A stretch of 64,000 bases of DNA from Castor canadensis (GCF_047511655.1 NC_133390.1:116788083-116852082), one strand, 5' to 3'. Shown: positions 19,911 through 32,570, counted from the stretch's first letter. Made by a program: numbers and translations. The notes: generated by a model not told the origin, from the sequence alone.

Positions 19911-20910
19911 CATTTAAAGGACTTAAAGGATTTTCATATTAGTGTTGTATTAATAGAGTTAAATCACAGTTAGAGATTCAACATAGCAAATGGTATCTGT
20001 TGATTATACTGTCTTCGTCTAACAACAATACACTTATATTGTGCTTTATTATAAAGGAATAATTGTCAATTTTTAATTATTTCAATTTAGCAAATGTTAC
20101 ATTGTGAGTTTATACTCAGCTTTATTGCCAGCTGAGTTTTTCTTACATTATTAAACATCATGGTTATTCATTCACCTTCATTCCTACCATTATCAGCTAT
20201 ATTCTCTCTATTAGTTCTTACCTAGATTTCCAAAGTCAATTTAAAACTTCTAAAAGCAATTCTAATTCTCCATTCTGCATCTTACCTTATTTTGCAATTA
20301 TATCACTTAACACTTAAGAGACCATTCTAAGACCATTATGCATATTAACTCCTTTAAACTTCACTATGATTTAGTGTACATAGCCTGTATCCATTCATGT
20401 AAAAATTACATATTTAGCATCTATTAATGTGCAGAATACTGTGTGTAAACTGCCAGGAAGAATGAAGCAAAGTCCTGGCTTTTCTGAAGATTGAGACTTT
20501 ATAAGAGAAAGAAAGTGTATGTCAAAGAACCAGGAAATAACCAGACAGGTTCATTTAGGTATGCATTTCTCTCTTCATTATCTCTGGATGAATCATTATT
20601 TTGATCCAATTGTGTCATTATTAAGAATAAAGGGTGGTGTCTTACAGTTTTTTTTCCCCAAAATCTAAGTGCTGGACAAACAGATTTCATTATTTAATGA
20701 TGAGTGGAGTGAATATTTTATTAAAAGCCTCTTCCTTAAAGAGTAGTTGAAGCTTCCTGAGACAAGTGGTTTAGAATGGGTCACCCACAAGTGTTTTTTC
20801 CTAATAAGAAAATTAGTTATGCATTAATGGAAGTTTTTTCAAATGCCTAGGAGTAATACAACATCAAGTATAGTATTAAAATGGATACTATTGAGATTAA
20901 AATTTTCATT
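19911..20910. other. Unassigned AT-rich region
   Basis: No gene, RNA or named repeat recognised. Confidence 0.45.
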
Positions 20911-20990
20911 TGGCTGGATGCTCAAGTGGCTCAAGTGATTGAGTGCTTCGGGCTCTGAGTTCATTTCAAACACTACTACTGCAAAAAACT
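20911..20990 (+). mobile_element. tRNA-type SINE, degenerate
   Basis: 'ggctggatgctcaagtggctcaagtgattgag...ggctctgagttcatttcaaacactactactgc' follows the plus-strand SINE core with several changes. Confidence 0.7.
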
Positions 20991-21630
20991 GAACATTCAT
21001 TTGAATTCTTAGACTGTTTATAACCTCTAACAGTTGAATTATTAGGTGAAAAGGAAATCAGAAGTAGAGCTTCATTAAAAATACAATTATGAAATTCTTT
21101 TTAGGAAACGTGTTTGAAAAATTTTATGAAGAAGAGTTCCAACAATTTAGAATGCCTCTTTACTAATCAGTAGGAATATTTAAATGCAACTCTTCCCTTT
21201 CTAAAAAGAATGCGAGGAACAGCATTCTTACATATTACTGATAATACCTAAATGTCAGTTTTGTATGTCTTTCATTTGGTACAATAAAACTATATGGTTA
21301 AAATTACTTTTGTAATTTAAGAGTTAAGTCCATAAATTAATGTTCTGTGTTCTCAATGTTTGACTAAATAATTGGAGCTGCCACTTATTCTGTTGCCTAC
21401 AACTCATTCTGTAGTACCAGTTCTGCATTAAATGGTCTCTAGCTTGTTATAAAATACCAAAAACTGGTTATGAAAAGACTTAATGTAAGACTAATTAGTT
21501 CATCAAGAATCAAATAAAAAGCTGAAGTCCTAAGACCCAAGAGCAACTACAAGTTTCTGTGACAAATTTGTGACCTTGGATATCTTTTTGGTATAAATGG
21601 ACTGCTGATGCTTCTCAACTTGATGATTTC
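20991..21630. other. Unassigned AT-rich region
   Basis: No gene or recognisable repeat. Confidence 0.4.
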
Positions 21631-21647
21631 AAGAAAAGTAACATTGG

Positions 21648-22317
21648 TTATTGCAGCAAGATGCCCCACTAATGATGAATGGATTAAGAAAATGCGGTAT
21701 TTATATGCAGTGGAATTTTATGCAGCCATGAAGAAGAATGAAATGTTATCATTCACAGGTAAATGGATGGAACTGGAGAACATTATTCTGAGTGAGGTTA
21801 GCCTGGCCCAAAAGACCAAAAATCATATGTTCTTCCTCATATGTGGACATTAGATCAAAGGCAAACACAACAAGGGGATTGGACTTTGATCACATGATAA
21901 AGCGAGAGAGAGCACACAAGGAAGGTATAAGGATAGATTTTTACCTAAAAAGTAAAAAAACTAGATAACATTTGTTGCCCTCATTGCAGAGTAACTAAAG
22001 CAGATACTTTAAAGTGACTGAGACCAATAGGAGAAGGGGACCAGGAACCAGAGAAAAGGTTAGTTCGAGAAGAATTAACTTAGAAGGTAACACACATGTA
22101 CAGGAAATCAATGCGAGTCGACTCCCTGTATAGCTATCCTCATCTCAACTAGTAAAAACCCTTGGTCTTTATTATTGCTTATACTCTGTCTTCAACAAAA
22201 TTAGAGATAAGGGCAAAATAGTTTCTGCCTGGTAGTGAGGGGTTAGGGTGGGTAAGGGAGGGAGCGGGGGCAAGAGGGAAGAAATGACAAACATTGTATG
22301 CACATATGAATGAAAAA
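21648..22317 (+). mobile_element. 5'-truncated L1 with 17-bp target-site duplication
   Basis: It starts inside the ORF2 C-terminus (EWIKKMRYLYAVEFYAAMKK, then NEMLSFTGKWMELENIILSE), passes the ORF2 stop near 21851 and contains the complete 3' UTR ending 'tgtatgcacatatgaatgaaaaaa'. It is flanked by AAGAAAAGTAACATTGG at 21631-21647 and 22318-22334, a perfect 17-bp duplication, so both ends are known. The relatively clean 3' UTR and the intact duplication suggest a younger insertion than elements A to D. Confidence 0.96.
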
Positions 22318-22334
22318 AAGAAAAGTAACATTGG

Positions 22335-22929
22335 AAAACTTTGTTTACACTCTAATAATTTGAGATGGAAGACTAACCATTGTGTAAAATCACATTTTTA
22401 AAGTTTAGCATATACTTGAATTATTTCATCTCAGCTAGTATTGGTAATAGATTTAAAATTTGAATTTTTATCATTTTAATGTAGCTGTTGCTTCTTGTGA
22501 AGTTTCTAAGGAGACAGTCATGATCTTTTTTACCCCTTAAAGATAAATATTTTGGAATAATGAGCCAAGTTATAATCTAAATTGCAAAAGCTTTGGCATA
22601 CTGCTCCAAGTTGACTTGTGCTTCCTCTTTCTACTACTTGAGGCTCAATTTAGGAGCGAGACATGTAATCCATCAGCAGAAAAAAGTGTGACTGACTTCT
22701 ACACCATGTTAAACTTTGAGCACCCAAGAGTCTGTAAGTCTGGCAGCCTGAACTCAGTTTTCCTTACCATATGTAGAATGAAAACTTGTTCTGTTGCCCC
22801 CATCAACATCTGAAATAAGAGTCCAGAAAGGACTAATCCACACCTGGTCTTCAGGATCCCTCCTGGGTCATCAGTCACTGAAATCAAACCTCCATGAAAA
22901 TACTTAAGCAGTGGTATAACATTCCTCTG
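22335..22929. other. Unassigned region
   Basis: Short frames on both strands (22616-22813 plus, 22699-22959 minus) have no recognisable motif. Confidence 0.4.
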
Positions 22930-23180
22930 TATTAGTTGGCTTTTCTCCATATCAAACAAGCACAGAGTACCAAAAAATAAGCAATTTTTTTTCTTTGCTC
23001 ATTTAAGTCTGCAGGTCAGCTACGTTGGTTCTGTTCCACACATCTCATTCTACCATTGAAAGGACAATGCCTAGCCAGAACTTGAGGCTTAACTTCAAAA
23101 CTTGTACACTGACATTTACCCAACATTCATACTAAACAAACCAAGTCTTACGGCCAAAGCAAACTTCCATGGAACCCATT
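22930..23180 (-). mobile_element. Possible old MLT-type LTR fragment
   Basis: 'gtattagttggcttttctcc...aagtctgcaggtcagctacgttggttctg' resembles the reverse complement of an old MaLR LTR end (gtattag...gctggttctg). Weak. Confidence 0.35.
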
Positions 23181-23279
23181 TTCCCTTAGTATTCTCAGAG
23201 GATCAGTTCAAGGGCCCAAACAAACACACATGGTACAAACATCCATGATTTCTTGATTCATTATAAGAAATGATGTAGA

Positions 23280-23510
23280 ATTTCTATATGACTATACACA
23301 TCTTACCACATAGTGTAGATCATGTGGGTTTCTTGTACCTAATACAAGATGAATCCTTGTGAATAGTTGTTACAATGTTCTATTATGGGGATAATGGCAA
23401 GAAAAATCTGCATATTTAGTACAGCTGCAATTTTTAAAACTATTTTGATAGGTACTTTTCTCCATCTGTAGATGGAGAACTTCAGATATCAAGGGCCAAC
23501 TGTATATTCT
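23280..23510. repeat. Ancient interspersed repeat, family not named
   Basis: 'gttgttacaatgttctattatggggataatggcaagaaaaatctgcatatttagtacagctgcaattttt' and the end 'aagggccaactgtat' belong to a mammalian repeat I recognise by pattern (the 'ggccaactgtat' end) but cannot name with confidence; probably an old DNA transposon. Confidence 0.45.
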
Positions 23511-25577
23511 CTCATGGTGATGGGGCTCAGGGCAAAATGTAGGTTTGATGCAAGCGATGTAAGGAATCGTGTGGCAAACGTGGTATAAATGGCCAGACAG
23601 TAAGCAAACTGTAAGTGCTTCAGTCTTGGTGTCTTGCACCTACTTAAATCAGGCATTGTAGCTTGAAAGCAACCAGGCAATATGTCAATGAATAAACATG
23701 GTTGTGTTCCAACAGCAAAAATCACATGGCCTGGATATTTGGCCTGAGGGTTTTAGTATGCAACCATTAGATCACAGTTTGCTTTGGGTCATAAACATTC
23801 AAGCCTCCCCCTTCCCCAGTTCAGAACATTTTATTTTGTGATTATTTTAAGGATCACTTGTTAGAAACATCATTTTTTGTCTCTACAGTTTCTCAAATTG
23901 AGTATTTTTCTCAATTCTGTACAGCTCAACTGGATATTTCTTTGAAATAATATCTCAATGTCCCACTGAGAATTTTGACAAAGTTTGGGAAGGAGAATTT
24001 CTTTGGCATGCAATGCATAAAAATGCATTTTTAAAAATTATGTTTTAACTATATTCATACATGCTAAATAAATGTTTATTATTAAATGAACTAGAATCCC
24101 TTATGCTTTTTATTAACCTCTGTATTTTACAATATAAACTCAAAACTTCCTAGCATATTAAGAGAGATACCCTCCTGGATATTATTGGTTCACTTTTCTT
24201 TCCATTTAGTTAATATGTAAATTTTATCTTGAAATCACTATTCATAAAAGATCAGAATAGCTATATAAAGCTATGTTGTATATTCTGTTATTTTCCATCA
24301 GATGTCACTACTTACTGCTATAATGTTCAAATTAAGGTGAATTTCTTTTGACTCTGATGACTATAATACTCAGTTTTTCTTATTGAAAAAGTTAGCACTG
24401 GGATTTCTGCATACAAAAATATAAATACACCAGAGGATAAACACTGCCCTTGTTTTGGTGAGGTATTTTACATAAATATTCCATGTAATTCTTTTCCATT
24501 AGTGCAGAAGTAGAATTGTAAGGTCAGTGGGCATGTGAATTGCTGTACTTCCTGAAGTTTAGGTGTTCTCTTCCTTCTGTTCTTAGACAAGGAAGCTCAT
24601 CCTCTGATTTTCCAACAAACTCATAAAAAGCAGTGTTACCAACCTTTCTCCTTACCTTTCACACACTTCTAGCAACAGAATATCTAGAACCAGTGTTTTT
24701 CTTAATGTGCTCTGCAAGATTTGAGCACCTTTGTGTTATTGGGTAGCTTGTGTTTATGCTTCCCTCAGCTGTCCTGTTGTCAGATGACTGTGGTTTATGA
24801 AAGGGAGAAACCAAAGGATGGAGAGTTTGATGCTATACCTTACCTACATTGTCTAAATAATAAATGGATGTGAATTAATGAGCCATTGTAAGACATAATT
24901 TTCCTAACAATTAGAATAATTGTTAATTAAGCAAACATCATTTATTTAGAATATTTTTGAAAGTAATGTCTGGTTAAACTTGTAAATAATAAAGTTCCTA
25001 TGCATTTTTATTAAATATATGAAATTATATTTTAAGTTGTATTTAATGTGATTATAATAAAAAGTTGTTGGAAAAACCATGGAATGGAAATTGCTAGATT
25101 TCATATTATGTTATTTATATCCTCTAAACTCATATCTTTAAGATTCTTCCCATGCTACATGATTATGGCATTGAAAGCCAACAGTATTCACTGCTGCTTA
25201 TTTAAAAAATCTAGTTGAGCAAATTACTTCATCTCCATTACAGTTGACAGTTCTGTTCCAGTCTGGTAAAAAACATTCCAGCCCTAGCAACAGGACTATC
25301 AGAAAAGGATTAGAGAGAAAACTGTCAGAGATGACCCTCTAATTAGTCTGGTTGTTATAAAACCCATCATGTTAGACATGGTTACCATTGTCATCACATA
25401 CCACACTCTCCACCTTCGCTACTGAACACTCCATGCAGAATAATAACATCACTAGTAACACTAATTATTTCATCACTAAAATATTTGGAATAAATTCAAA
25501 TAATTTCAAAATGAACATAAAACTCTTGAATGTTTGCCACTGACCAAGTAAATAACCTAGTCACTATTTGTCTGATG
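23511..25577. other. AT-rich region without recognised genes
   Basis: About 2 kb with no supported gene. Minus-strand frames at 23370-23725 run over repeat-like sequence. The 24480-24560 stretch has a faint old-L1 look ('agtagaattgtaaggtcagtgggcatgtg'). Confidence 0.45.
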
Positions 25578-25579
25578 TT

Positions 25580-25658
25580 TTTTGGTTTTGTTGTGGATCA
25601 ATCCCAGGGCTTCACACATGCTAGGCAATCACTTTACTTCTGAGCCACATTCTCAGAT
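25580..25658 (-). mobile_element. tRNA-type (ID-like) SINE
   Basis: 'gtggatcaatcccagggcttcacacatgctaggcaatcactttacttctgagccac' is the reverse of an ID-type SINE ('gtggctcagaagtaaagtgattgcctagcatgtgtgaagccctgggattgatcc'). Confidence 0.8.
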
Positions 25659-26509
25659 GAAAGGCAGGTAGTTTTAAAGACTGACTCTGGTATTCACAGT
25701 CTAGAATGTTACTGGAGTCTTAAAGATACATATATTAAATTAGATATTAGTGATATTTTCCAAGGCTAAACACTCTGTAGTGACATAATAGGAAGTGTTC
25801 TATATCATATTTTTAAGACATAGTCTCATTTTGGTTGTATTTTCAATGGCTTATGTCACTGAAATACAAAATTTACTGTTTCCTTTCTCCATGTTTGCAA
25901 CTTCCTAAGTAAGATTACTTGGATTAACTGTATGTTTTTCAGTGTTTTAGAATAGCTGCCAAAGTACAACATTCCTCTTTTGAACCATCTTTTGGGAATG
26001 TTGTAATACATCAGCAAATAAAATGTCATCATATAATTTACTCATGTACTTATGAGCAAGTCTTCTGTGGATGCATACTTCCTGAATCACGGTAGTAGAA
26101 AAGAACCTATCAAAAAAAGGTAATGGATTTCCTAATTTTTTCCATGGGGAGTAGTGTACCTAATTTAAGCCTGAGATTCAGGATAACTGACAGATGTTTT
26201 CCTTTTTCTAAGTACAGTCAATCTTTTTTTTTTTTGATTTTTCTAAGTACAGTACAATCCTTTTTCTGTATTGGCACAGTCATTTCTCCCACTTTGCTGA
26301 GATGTGAGAAGATAGCTTGTTAAGGAAAAATTGACAGCAGTGAATCAAATTCTTCATTTTATGCTCAAGAGACAGAATACTAGATTGACTAATAGGGTAA
26401 TGGTAGAAAAAATGTAGGCTTTGGTAGATTCTCCCTGCTATATTCACTTACAACCACACTTCTAATTTTATCATTCATGTAGCACTTACTTTTGAGGTAT
26501 GCTTTGCTC
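25659..26509. other. Unassigned AT-rich region with a small tandem duplication
   Basis: No gene recognised. 'ttttctaagtacagt' is duplicated around a T run at about 26205-26250. Confidence 0.45.
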
Positions 26510-26600
26510 CATGGTACTGTAACATCTCTTAAGAAAGAGACTATCTATCCTAATCACCACTGTATCCCTAATGCTTGGTTCAGATTTAGAGCCTCTAATG
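26510..26600. mobile_element. MIR/L2-like remnant
   Basis: 'ctatcctaatcaccactgtatccctaatgcttggttcag' resembles the conserved 'caccactgtatccccagtgcct' segment of MIR/L2. Confidence 0.5.
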
Positions 26601-26779
26601 TTGTCTGAGTTTGTTAAAGATATCATGTAAAATGAAAAAGAAGGGATTGGAAGGTTGACCTCTTGTAATTAATAGTCTATCTGCCCCATTGAACACATTC
26701 AACACTACACCCTGCCCTTAATTGAATCAGCAGAAAAGAATATTATCTTAGATCCAAAGTACCTGACAAAGACTTTTTT

Positions 26780-26858
26780 TAGTGGTAATGGGGTTTGAAC
26801 TCAAGGCCTCATGCTTTCTAGGCAGGTGCTATACCATTTGAACCACTCAGCAGTCCAT
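26780..26858 (-). mobile_element. tRNA-type SINE with target-site duplication
   Basis: 'tggtaatggggtttgaactcaaggcctcatgctttctaggcaggtgctataccatttgaaccactcagcagtcc' is the reversed SINE core. Flanks AAAGACTTTTTT (26768-26779 and 26859-26870) form a 12-bp direct repeat; its T run overlaps the reversed A tail. Confidence 0.88.
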
Positions 26859-26870
26859 AAAGACTTTTTT

Positions 26871-27439
26871 ATTGAAATGAAAAATCAGCAAACTGAAGGT
26901 GTAGGACAAATCCTTCTTCCTGACAGGAATCAAATTTGAGATGGTGATACTCAAAATTGAAACCCAAATATATTAATGAAAGTTTTGTTTTAAGTATAAA
27001 TTTGTTGCACTTAAATTTCCCTTGTCTTTAAGATGATGACTGTCCAGGGAGGTTGCAAAATTCTTTATTCAAACAGACTTCATAAATCTGTAGACATGTC
27101 TGATAAATATATGAACTTAACAGTAGGCATAGCTTAACCTCAAGTACAGATTCTTATTATACTTTATCCACTCTTTCATTCTCTTAGCTATTCCTTCTCC
27201 TCTTTAACTTGATCTTGAGTCTGTAACTTCTTGACTTTCTAGAAAAAGCTATCATGCCCCCAAGCTTTATATTACAATAAGCCTTTTGCTTCTATGAAAT
27301 ATTTTGCCTCCCCTATTTCTGTGCCATAAATTAAATAATTGTTTGAATGCTCAAATTCCTATAGATTGTACCCATGATTGTTTGCATATGCCTCATGACA
27401 AGTAATGACCAGTAGGTGACTGGACATGGTAGTGTAAGA
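26871..27439. other. Unassigned AT-rich region
   Basis: No gene or named repeat recognised. Confidence 0.4.
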
Positions 27440-27690
27440 AAGTACCAGACATGGTGGCTTATGCTTGTATTCTCAGGTACTCAGGAGGTAGAGATGGGAA
27501 AAATGGTTCAAGGCCAGCTTGGGAAAAAAGTTAACAAGACTATCTCAATTGTAGTGGGGCACACCTGTAATCCAAGCTATGCAAAGCAAAAGAGTGCTTG
27601 GAGTATGGCTCAAGTAGTGGAGCACTTGCCTAGCAAGTGTAGGACCTTGACTTCAAGCCCCAGTACTGCCAAACAAAAAGGATACCGTTA
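27440..27690 (+). mobile_element. Composite B1-like + tRNA SINE
   Basis: A 7SL-like left unit ('accagacatggtggcttatgcttgtattctcaggtactcaggagg', 'ttcaaggccagcttggg') is followed by the tRNA unit ('ggagtatggctcaagtagtggagcacttgcctagcaagtgtagg', 'cttcaagccccagtactgcc'). It is inside a 94-codon frame that is therefore not a gene. Confidence 0.92.
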
Positions 27691-28584
27691 TAAATTATAG
27701 AAAATAAGTATTAAATCATTTTTCTCAGTTCAAAAAGACACCAAAATGATTCAAGCCATCTGAAAATACTCCTATAAATAAATATTCACCATTAATTTGA
27801 GATGAAATTGATGTTTCTTATTTCAGTATATGAATAAATCATAGTATGTTATATAATGTGTGGTTTATTAGTGCTGAAAGGCAAAAGTTTCATTCAGATT
27901 TCTATTTGATCTTAAGGCTTTCAACTACATTTAAAAGTTATGTGAGACAATGTTTCCCACAGTATTTTTCCGAAACTAGAGTTAATTTTACAAGTCAGCC
28001 ACCCAGTCACCCAAGGTGCAGTTGCATAGCCTTTGTTTTTAATTGGGTGACAACGAAAGTCCTTTTAAGATGATATGTTTTGGAGTGAAAACTGTGCGAA
28101 GTATCTTTAAGGAGTTTGATTTGTAATATCAGGTTACAGATATTGAAGATACTATTAATTTACTCTATACTGAAAAATAAGGCTTTATTTGGAAGTGAGT
28201 GAGCAGGAGAATAAAGAAGCAAAAAAAGGAAGTGAAATGGCCTGGACAAAGTATTACCAAGTAATAAATTAAAACTAGCCTTGTATTTCCCCTGAGGGTC
28301 ATTGATTCTGCTGGAGACATATGAAGCTGTATCTTTTAATGTCAGCCTTCTGCTCTCTTTGAACTACTTTAGTTTGTAGAGTTGTCCAAATGCACAAGGG
28401 ATCCACAATTTACAGGGAACACATATGTGGATTATTCAATGGACTAATAGTTGTGCTTTTCATTTTTATTCTTCTTGTTACCATGCCAACTCTTGCCAGT
28501 TTTAACATGAGTTTTAAAGGAGATAGTCAATCTCCTGGCTAGTGTAATTTCTTTTGTTGTTTTATTTTCATTGCTATTTTTCCA
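27691..28584. other. Unassigned region
   Basis: No gene recognised; a 75-codon frame (27846-28073) has no motif. Confidence 0.4.
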
Positions 28585-28650
28585 GTGCCTAGAAGAAGAC
28601 CTGGCACACAATAGACACTCTATAAATATTTATTGAAAATTGAGTGAATT
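28585..28650. mobile_element. MIR 3'-end remnant
   Basis: 'cagtgcctagaagaagacctggcacacaatagacactctataaatatttattgaa' is the well-conserved MIR segment (…cctggcacatagtaggcactcaataaatatttgttgaa). Confidence 0.8.
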
Positions 28651-28887
28651 TTTCTGTACAGCAATATATGGTATACAAAGAAGGATAATTTTATTTTTGA
28701 ATATAACCCATCAGTCATCCTATAGGCAAAAGAAAAAAATTAAGATCTGTAAGAATCTATGAGCTTAATAAAAAAAGACAGATGGAATTTATTTATCATT
28801 CACACTTGGGAATAGACTAGTAAGGATATGAGAATTGAAGAACCATCAGACAGAAATGTAGACTTTTGAAGCTTAAGGTTCAAAATT

Positions 28888-29130
28888 AAAATTAGACCAG
28901 GCACCACTGGCACATGCCTGCAATCCTACCTACTTGGGAGGCTGAGATGAGGAGGATCTGGGTTAGAGGTCAGCCCAGTCAAATACTTCATGAGATACCA
29001 TCTCCAAAATAATTAGAGCAAAACTGACTGGAAGTGTGGATCAAACAGTATAGTGCCTGCTTTGTGAGTGTATAGTTTGGAAACATGAAACCCTGAGTTT
29101 AAACCCCAGTCCCACCAAGAAAAAGAAAAA
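28888..29130 (+). mobile_element. Composite B1-like + tRNA SINE
   Basis: 'ccaggcaccactggcacatgcctgcaatcctacctacttgggaggctgag' (7SL-like) is followed by a degenerate tRNA unit ending 'ccctgagtttaaaccccagtcccacc' and an (aaaag)n tail. Confidence 0.92.
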
Positions 29131-29402
29131 GAAAGAATTATTCTCACTGCTGGATGCAAATTATTAGGTGTAAAATTTTTAAAAAATAATTATCCTTTCT
29201 TCAGTTATGGCATATATGTTTCTAATTCTTTGTGGCCTGATGGGGGTATAAGGAGCTGCATTAAAATCATGTGTCTACTATCTGCCTATGCCCAAACACC
29301 AAAGTGATTTGCTTAATTAGGTGACTTAATAAAGAAGTAATTCTTTATATTTCACTATTAGGTTCTTAACTTTAGGAGATAACCTGCTATTTGGCCCATA
29401 AA

Positions 29403-29532
29403 CTCACCTTGTCACCTAATTTTATCTTAACTACCATGTGATAAGTCTTTACTCTTTATGTGTCTTATTTTTCTTCTTTCTCATTGAGCCTTACAAAGCA
29501 ATTTTGCAATTTGGAGCTAAAGCACCTCAAAA
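29403..29532. repeat. 130-bp direct repeat, copy 1
   Basis: Starts 'ctcaccttgtcacctaattttatc' and ends 'agctaaagcacctcaaaa'. It matches 29919-30048 at all but about five of 130 positions, without gaps. Not a repeat family that I recognise. Confidence 0.95.
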
Positions 29533-29918
29533 TTTCAGAGAACTAACCCCATATAAATTTCAATAAGTAGAAGTGACAACATTCTATGGAATCCTTCAAG
29601 GGCTTTCATTTCTGAGAAATATTACTAAGTTATTAGAAGCTAAGAAAAAAATCTACCAAACAATAAATAAATGATAACCAATTGAATCTGCATTATGATA
29701 ATCCAGGCAAGAAGTAAGTTAGCACTTCCCTGATAGGACATAAACAGTTGGTAGACACAGGCTACACAAATACTCTAGATAATATTATACAGCAAATTGT
29801 GTTTAAAAGTAGATGATTTCTGATATTTAAAAGAGTCTGCTCACCCATAGGCTTACTGTTGGGGTTGTCTGGGAAGGAGTTGCATAGAAATGTGGCTGTA
29901 TCTTTCCTGAACTACATT
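29533..29918. other. Spacer between the two 130-bp copies
   Basis: 386 bp of AT-rich sequence with no recognised element. Confidence 0.5.
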
Positions 29919-30048
29919 CTCACCTTTTCACCTAATTTTATCTTAACTACCATGTGATGAGTCTTTACTCTTTATGTGTCTTATTTTGCTTTTTTCTCTT
30001 TGAGCCTTACAAAGCAATTTTGCAATTTGGAGCTAAAGCACCTCAAAA
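29919..30048. repeat. 130-bp direct repeat, copy 2
   Basis: Same orientation as copy 1, 516 bp away. The match stops sharply after 'cctcaaaa', where this copy continues 'ctgctgttctgagtttgtcag' and copy 1 'tttcagagaactaacccc'. Confidence 0.95.
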
Positions 30049-30975
30049 CTGCTGTTCTGAGTTTGTCAGGCAGGCTTCATATCCTCAGTGGGGCTTTCAG
30101 GGCAAGCAGACATGGAATCAACTTGCAGAACCACCTCTCTCCACATAGGCACAAATGTCTGGCTTTGGATGCTCAGTTTCAGAGCACTGACTCTTCAATT
30201 TTGGGCTGAGCTGCATCTTCCAGAACAGCTTTTCTAGCCATCGATATATGTACCCACCAGTCCTTTTTTATTTTTATTTTTAGAACTAGTCTACATTGTA
30301 CCATTTAGAACTCATAGAAGAGAAGGAGGATTCATTTTGTTCTAGGATCAGTGGCCATCTTAGGCAGTTCCTTCATTTCACTAAGTTTTTCTGAAATAAA
30401 ATCAAGAGATTGGTCATTACTAAGCCCTCATTGTGCAACTTCATTTACAGGACAATATAGTTTTTTTAATGAGATTCTACTGGTTATAGCCAAGATAACC
30501 AAGTATGTATTTATTTGAAAACACTATAATTATATCCAGATCATCAAGAGAAGTTTGTTCAATTGCATGGTTCATTACAAATAGGAATATTTACAAAATA
30601 AATTATCACCCATAGTATTTCTCTGTATTCCTTTGGGATCACAGATCTTGTATCTTCACACCCATCAAAGGAAATTTACAATATCTTTATTATCTTTTTA
30701 ACCTGTTTGGAATACATGTTTCATCTGAAAATTTCCAAAAGAAAAAAGGTATAAAAAGATATGTAGACCCAACATGTACTCATGAAATGCATATTCAGTG
30801 GTCTGTTGTCTTCAAAGCCATGTGGCTGTATCAAATACCTAGATTGCAAACTAACACAATTACACAGTTTTGACTAAAAAAGAAAAGTGTGGAAATGAGA
30901 AAATAGTTTATCTTTTGAACTTCTAGATGTGGCAAAAATTATATTAGAGACATTTATATATCTATGTAATTTAAA
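30049..30975. other. Unassigned region
   Basis: No supported gene. 30049-30240 is less AT-rich than its surroundings but shows no exon signature that I recognise. Confidence 0.4.
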
Positions 30976-31085
30976 TTCTAGCAATGGTTTTGTGGCATAG
31001 TTATTTTTATTCCCATGTTTATAGGAAAGTCAATTGGATTTCAGAGAGATTGAATCCTTTGTCAAGAACATACTGTTAGGAAGAT
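30976..31085 (+). mobile_element. MIR/L2-like remnant
   Basis: 'tttttattcccatgtttataggaaagtcaattggatttcagagagattgaatcctttgtcaagaacatac' follows the conserved MIR order (…ccccatttacagatgaggaaactgag…cagagaggttaa…tgcccaaggtcaca). Confidence 0.65.
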
Positions 31086-31689
31086 CTTGAGATGGACTCC
31101 CCCCATGATGATCCCAGAGCCCAATCTTTCCAAACTTCTTCCCACCACACTGCCATGGGTTGCCATGCATGGTGGTGAAGAAAGGTGTGTGAAGCATTCC
31201 AGAATACACAGTGATGACAGGGTGATTTTGACCTCTGACAGAATAAGCTTATTTTATGCTCTAACCATCTGAGCTGTTTGTGAAGTGCCTCTATTCAGAC
31301 CTAAGCCTCACGTCCAGGACACAAATGTTCCACCACTTATAGAGGATATTCATTTCCTTAAATCTTAGATTGAATGAGGTCTCACTTTGGACCCAAGTGA
31401 CTGGTTTTTGTTTAATGTTCGATGATGTATTTGTCTTAAGGCCAATTGTTAATTGTTGTTAGAACTCCACTAAAATATAAAATGCAAATAGACAAGTGAC
31501 AAAAAACAATATTGGTTCAGAACTCTGAAAAGACTATAGACTGGATTTTATGTAGAAAACGCAAACTCTGGGGACAGTAAAACAGCAATAGAAATGTATT
31601 TTACATGTGTCATAAAATGTTTTTCAAAAACAGATTTCATTTATGCACAACAAAGGAGTGACATCAAGACTTTTTAAAATTATCGTAGT
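31086..31689. other. Unassigned region
   Basis: A 61-codon frame (31087-31272) has no motif. No named repeat. Confidence 0.4.
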
Positions 31690-32400
31690 GTTGTTCTACT
31701 GGGGATACATTGTGACCTTTACAAAACTGATTATAATATATCTTACTTGAATTCACCCCCTACATCATTCTTTTTTACCCCCCTCCCCACATTCTTAGAA
31801 TAGTTTCAACAGGTCTCACTCTTCCATTTCCATATGCAAGTACATAGTATTTCCACCATATTCACCCCCAACACCCTTTCCTTTACCCTCCCCCTCCCAC
31901 TGGATCAACCTTCAGGCAGGACCTGTTTTTCCTTTCTGTCCTCCATTTTTGAAAAACAAACATTATTCTTTGTTTAGCATAACTATACAGGGAGTTTCAT
32001 CATGACATTTCTATGAATGTATGATTTATAACCCAAAGTACTTCATCCCACCATTTTTCTCCTTTTGAACTTAGTCCCCTTCTTATAGTGATTTCAACAG
32101 GTTTAAAAATTCTATGTGCCTTCTTATATAGATAACTCATCAATCATGCTCCCTTTCCTTACTTCCTTTTTTCACCCTCCCTCTCCTATTTGTGGCCTCC
32201 TCTTAGCGTGACCTGTTTTTCAGTCTTTCCCTTCATTTTTTAGGTGTTTGATGTTCACTGGGATTTGCCTTGGTATTATACCTATATATGCTTTGTACTT
32301 AAGTCAATGCAACCCCCCTCATCTTCTGTACTTAATCAACCTTTTCCACAATCCTCTGTTGATTAACAGTTTAAGTATGTTTCCTGAAATTAAGAAAATT
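31690..32400 (-). repeat. Pyrimidine-rich interspersed repeat, class unresolved (copy 1)
   Basis: 'gggatacattgtgacctttac', 'ttgaattcaccccctacatcattc', 'atagtttcaacaggtctcac', 'caccatattcaccccc', 'gcaggacctgtttttcc'. A related, more diverged segment lies at 33100-33470. It looks like a lineage-specific retroelement 3' region lying in minus orientation, but the class is inference. Confidence 0.5.
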
Positions 32401-32499
32401 CTTGCTTCTTTGGTATAGATGAAAAGCTAGTAACAGATGACTTGGAAAATGCAAAGACATTAAATAATTTGACAACTAATTTTTACTGAAAAATGAATA

Positions 32500-32570
32500 T
32501 ATATATCAGAAAGTATATGCATAGTGTATATGAAAGTATACATATATATATATACATGTATATATCTCAG
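32500..32570. repeat. TA-rich simple repeat
   Basis: Alternating 'atatatat', 'gtatatg' and 'catatatatatatatacatgtatatat'. Confidence 0.85.
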
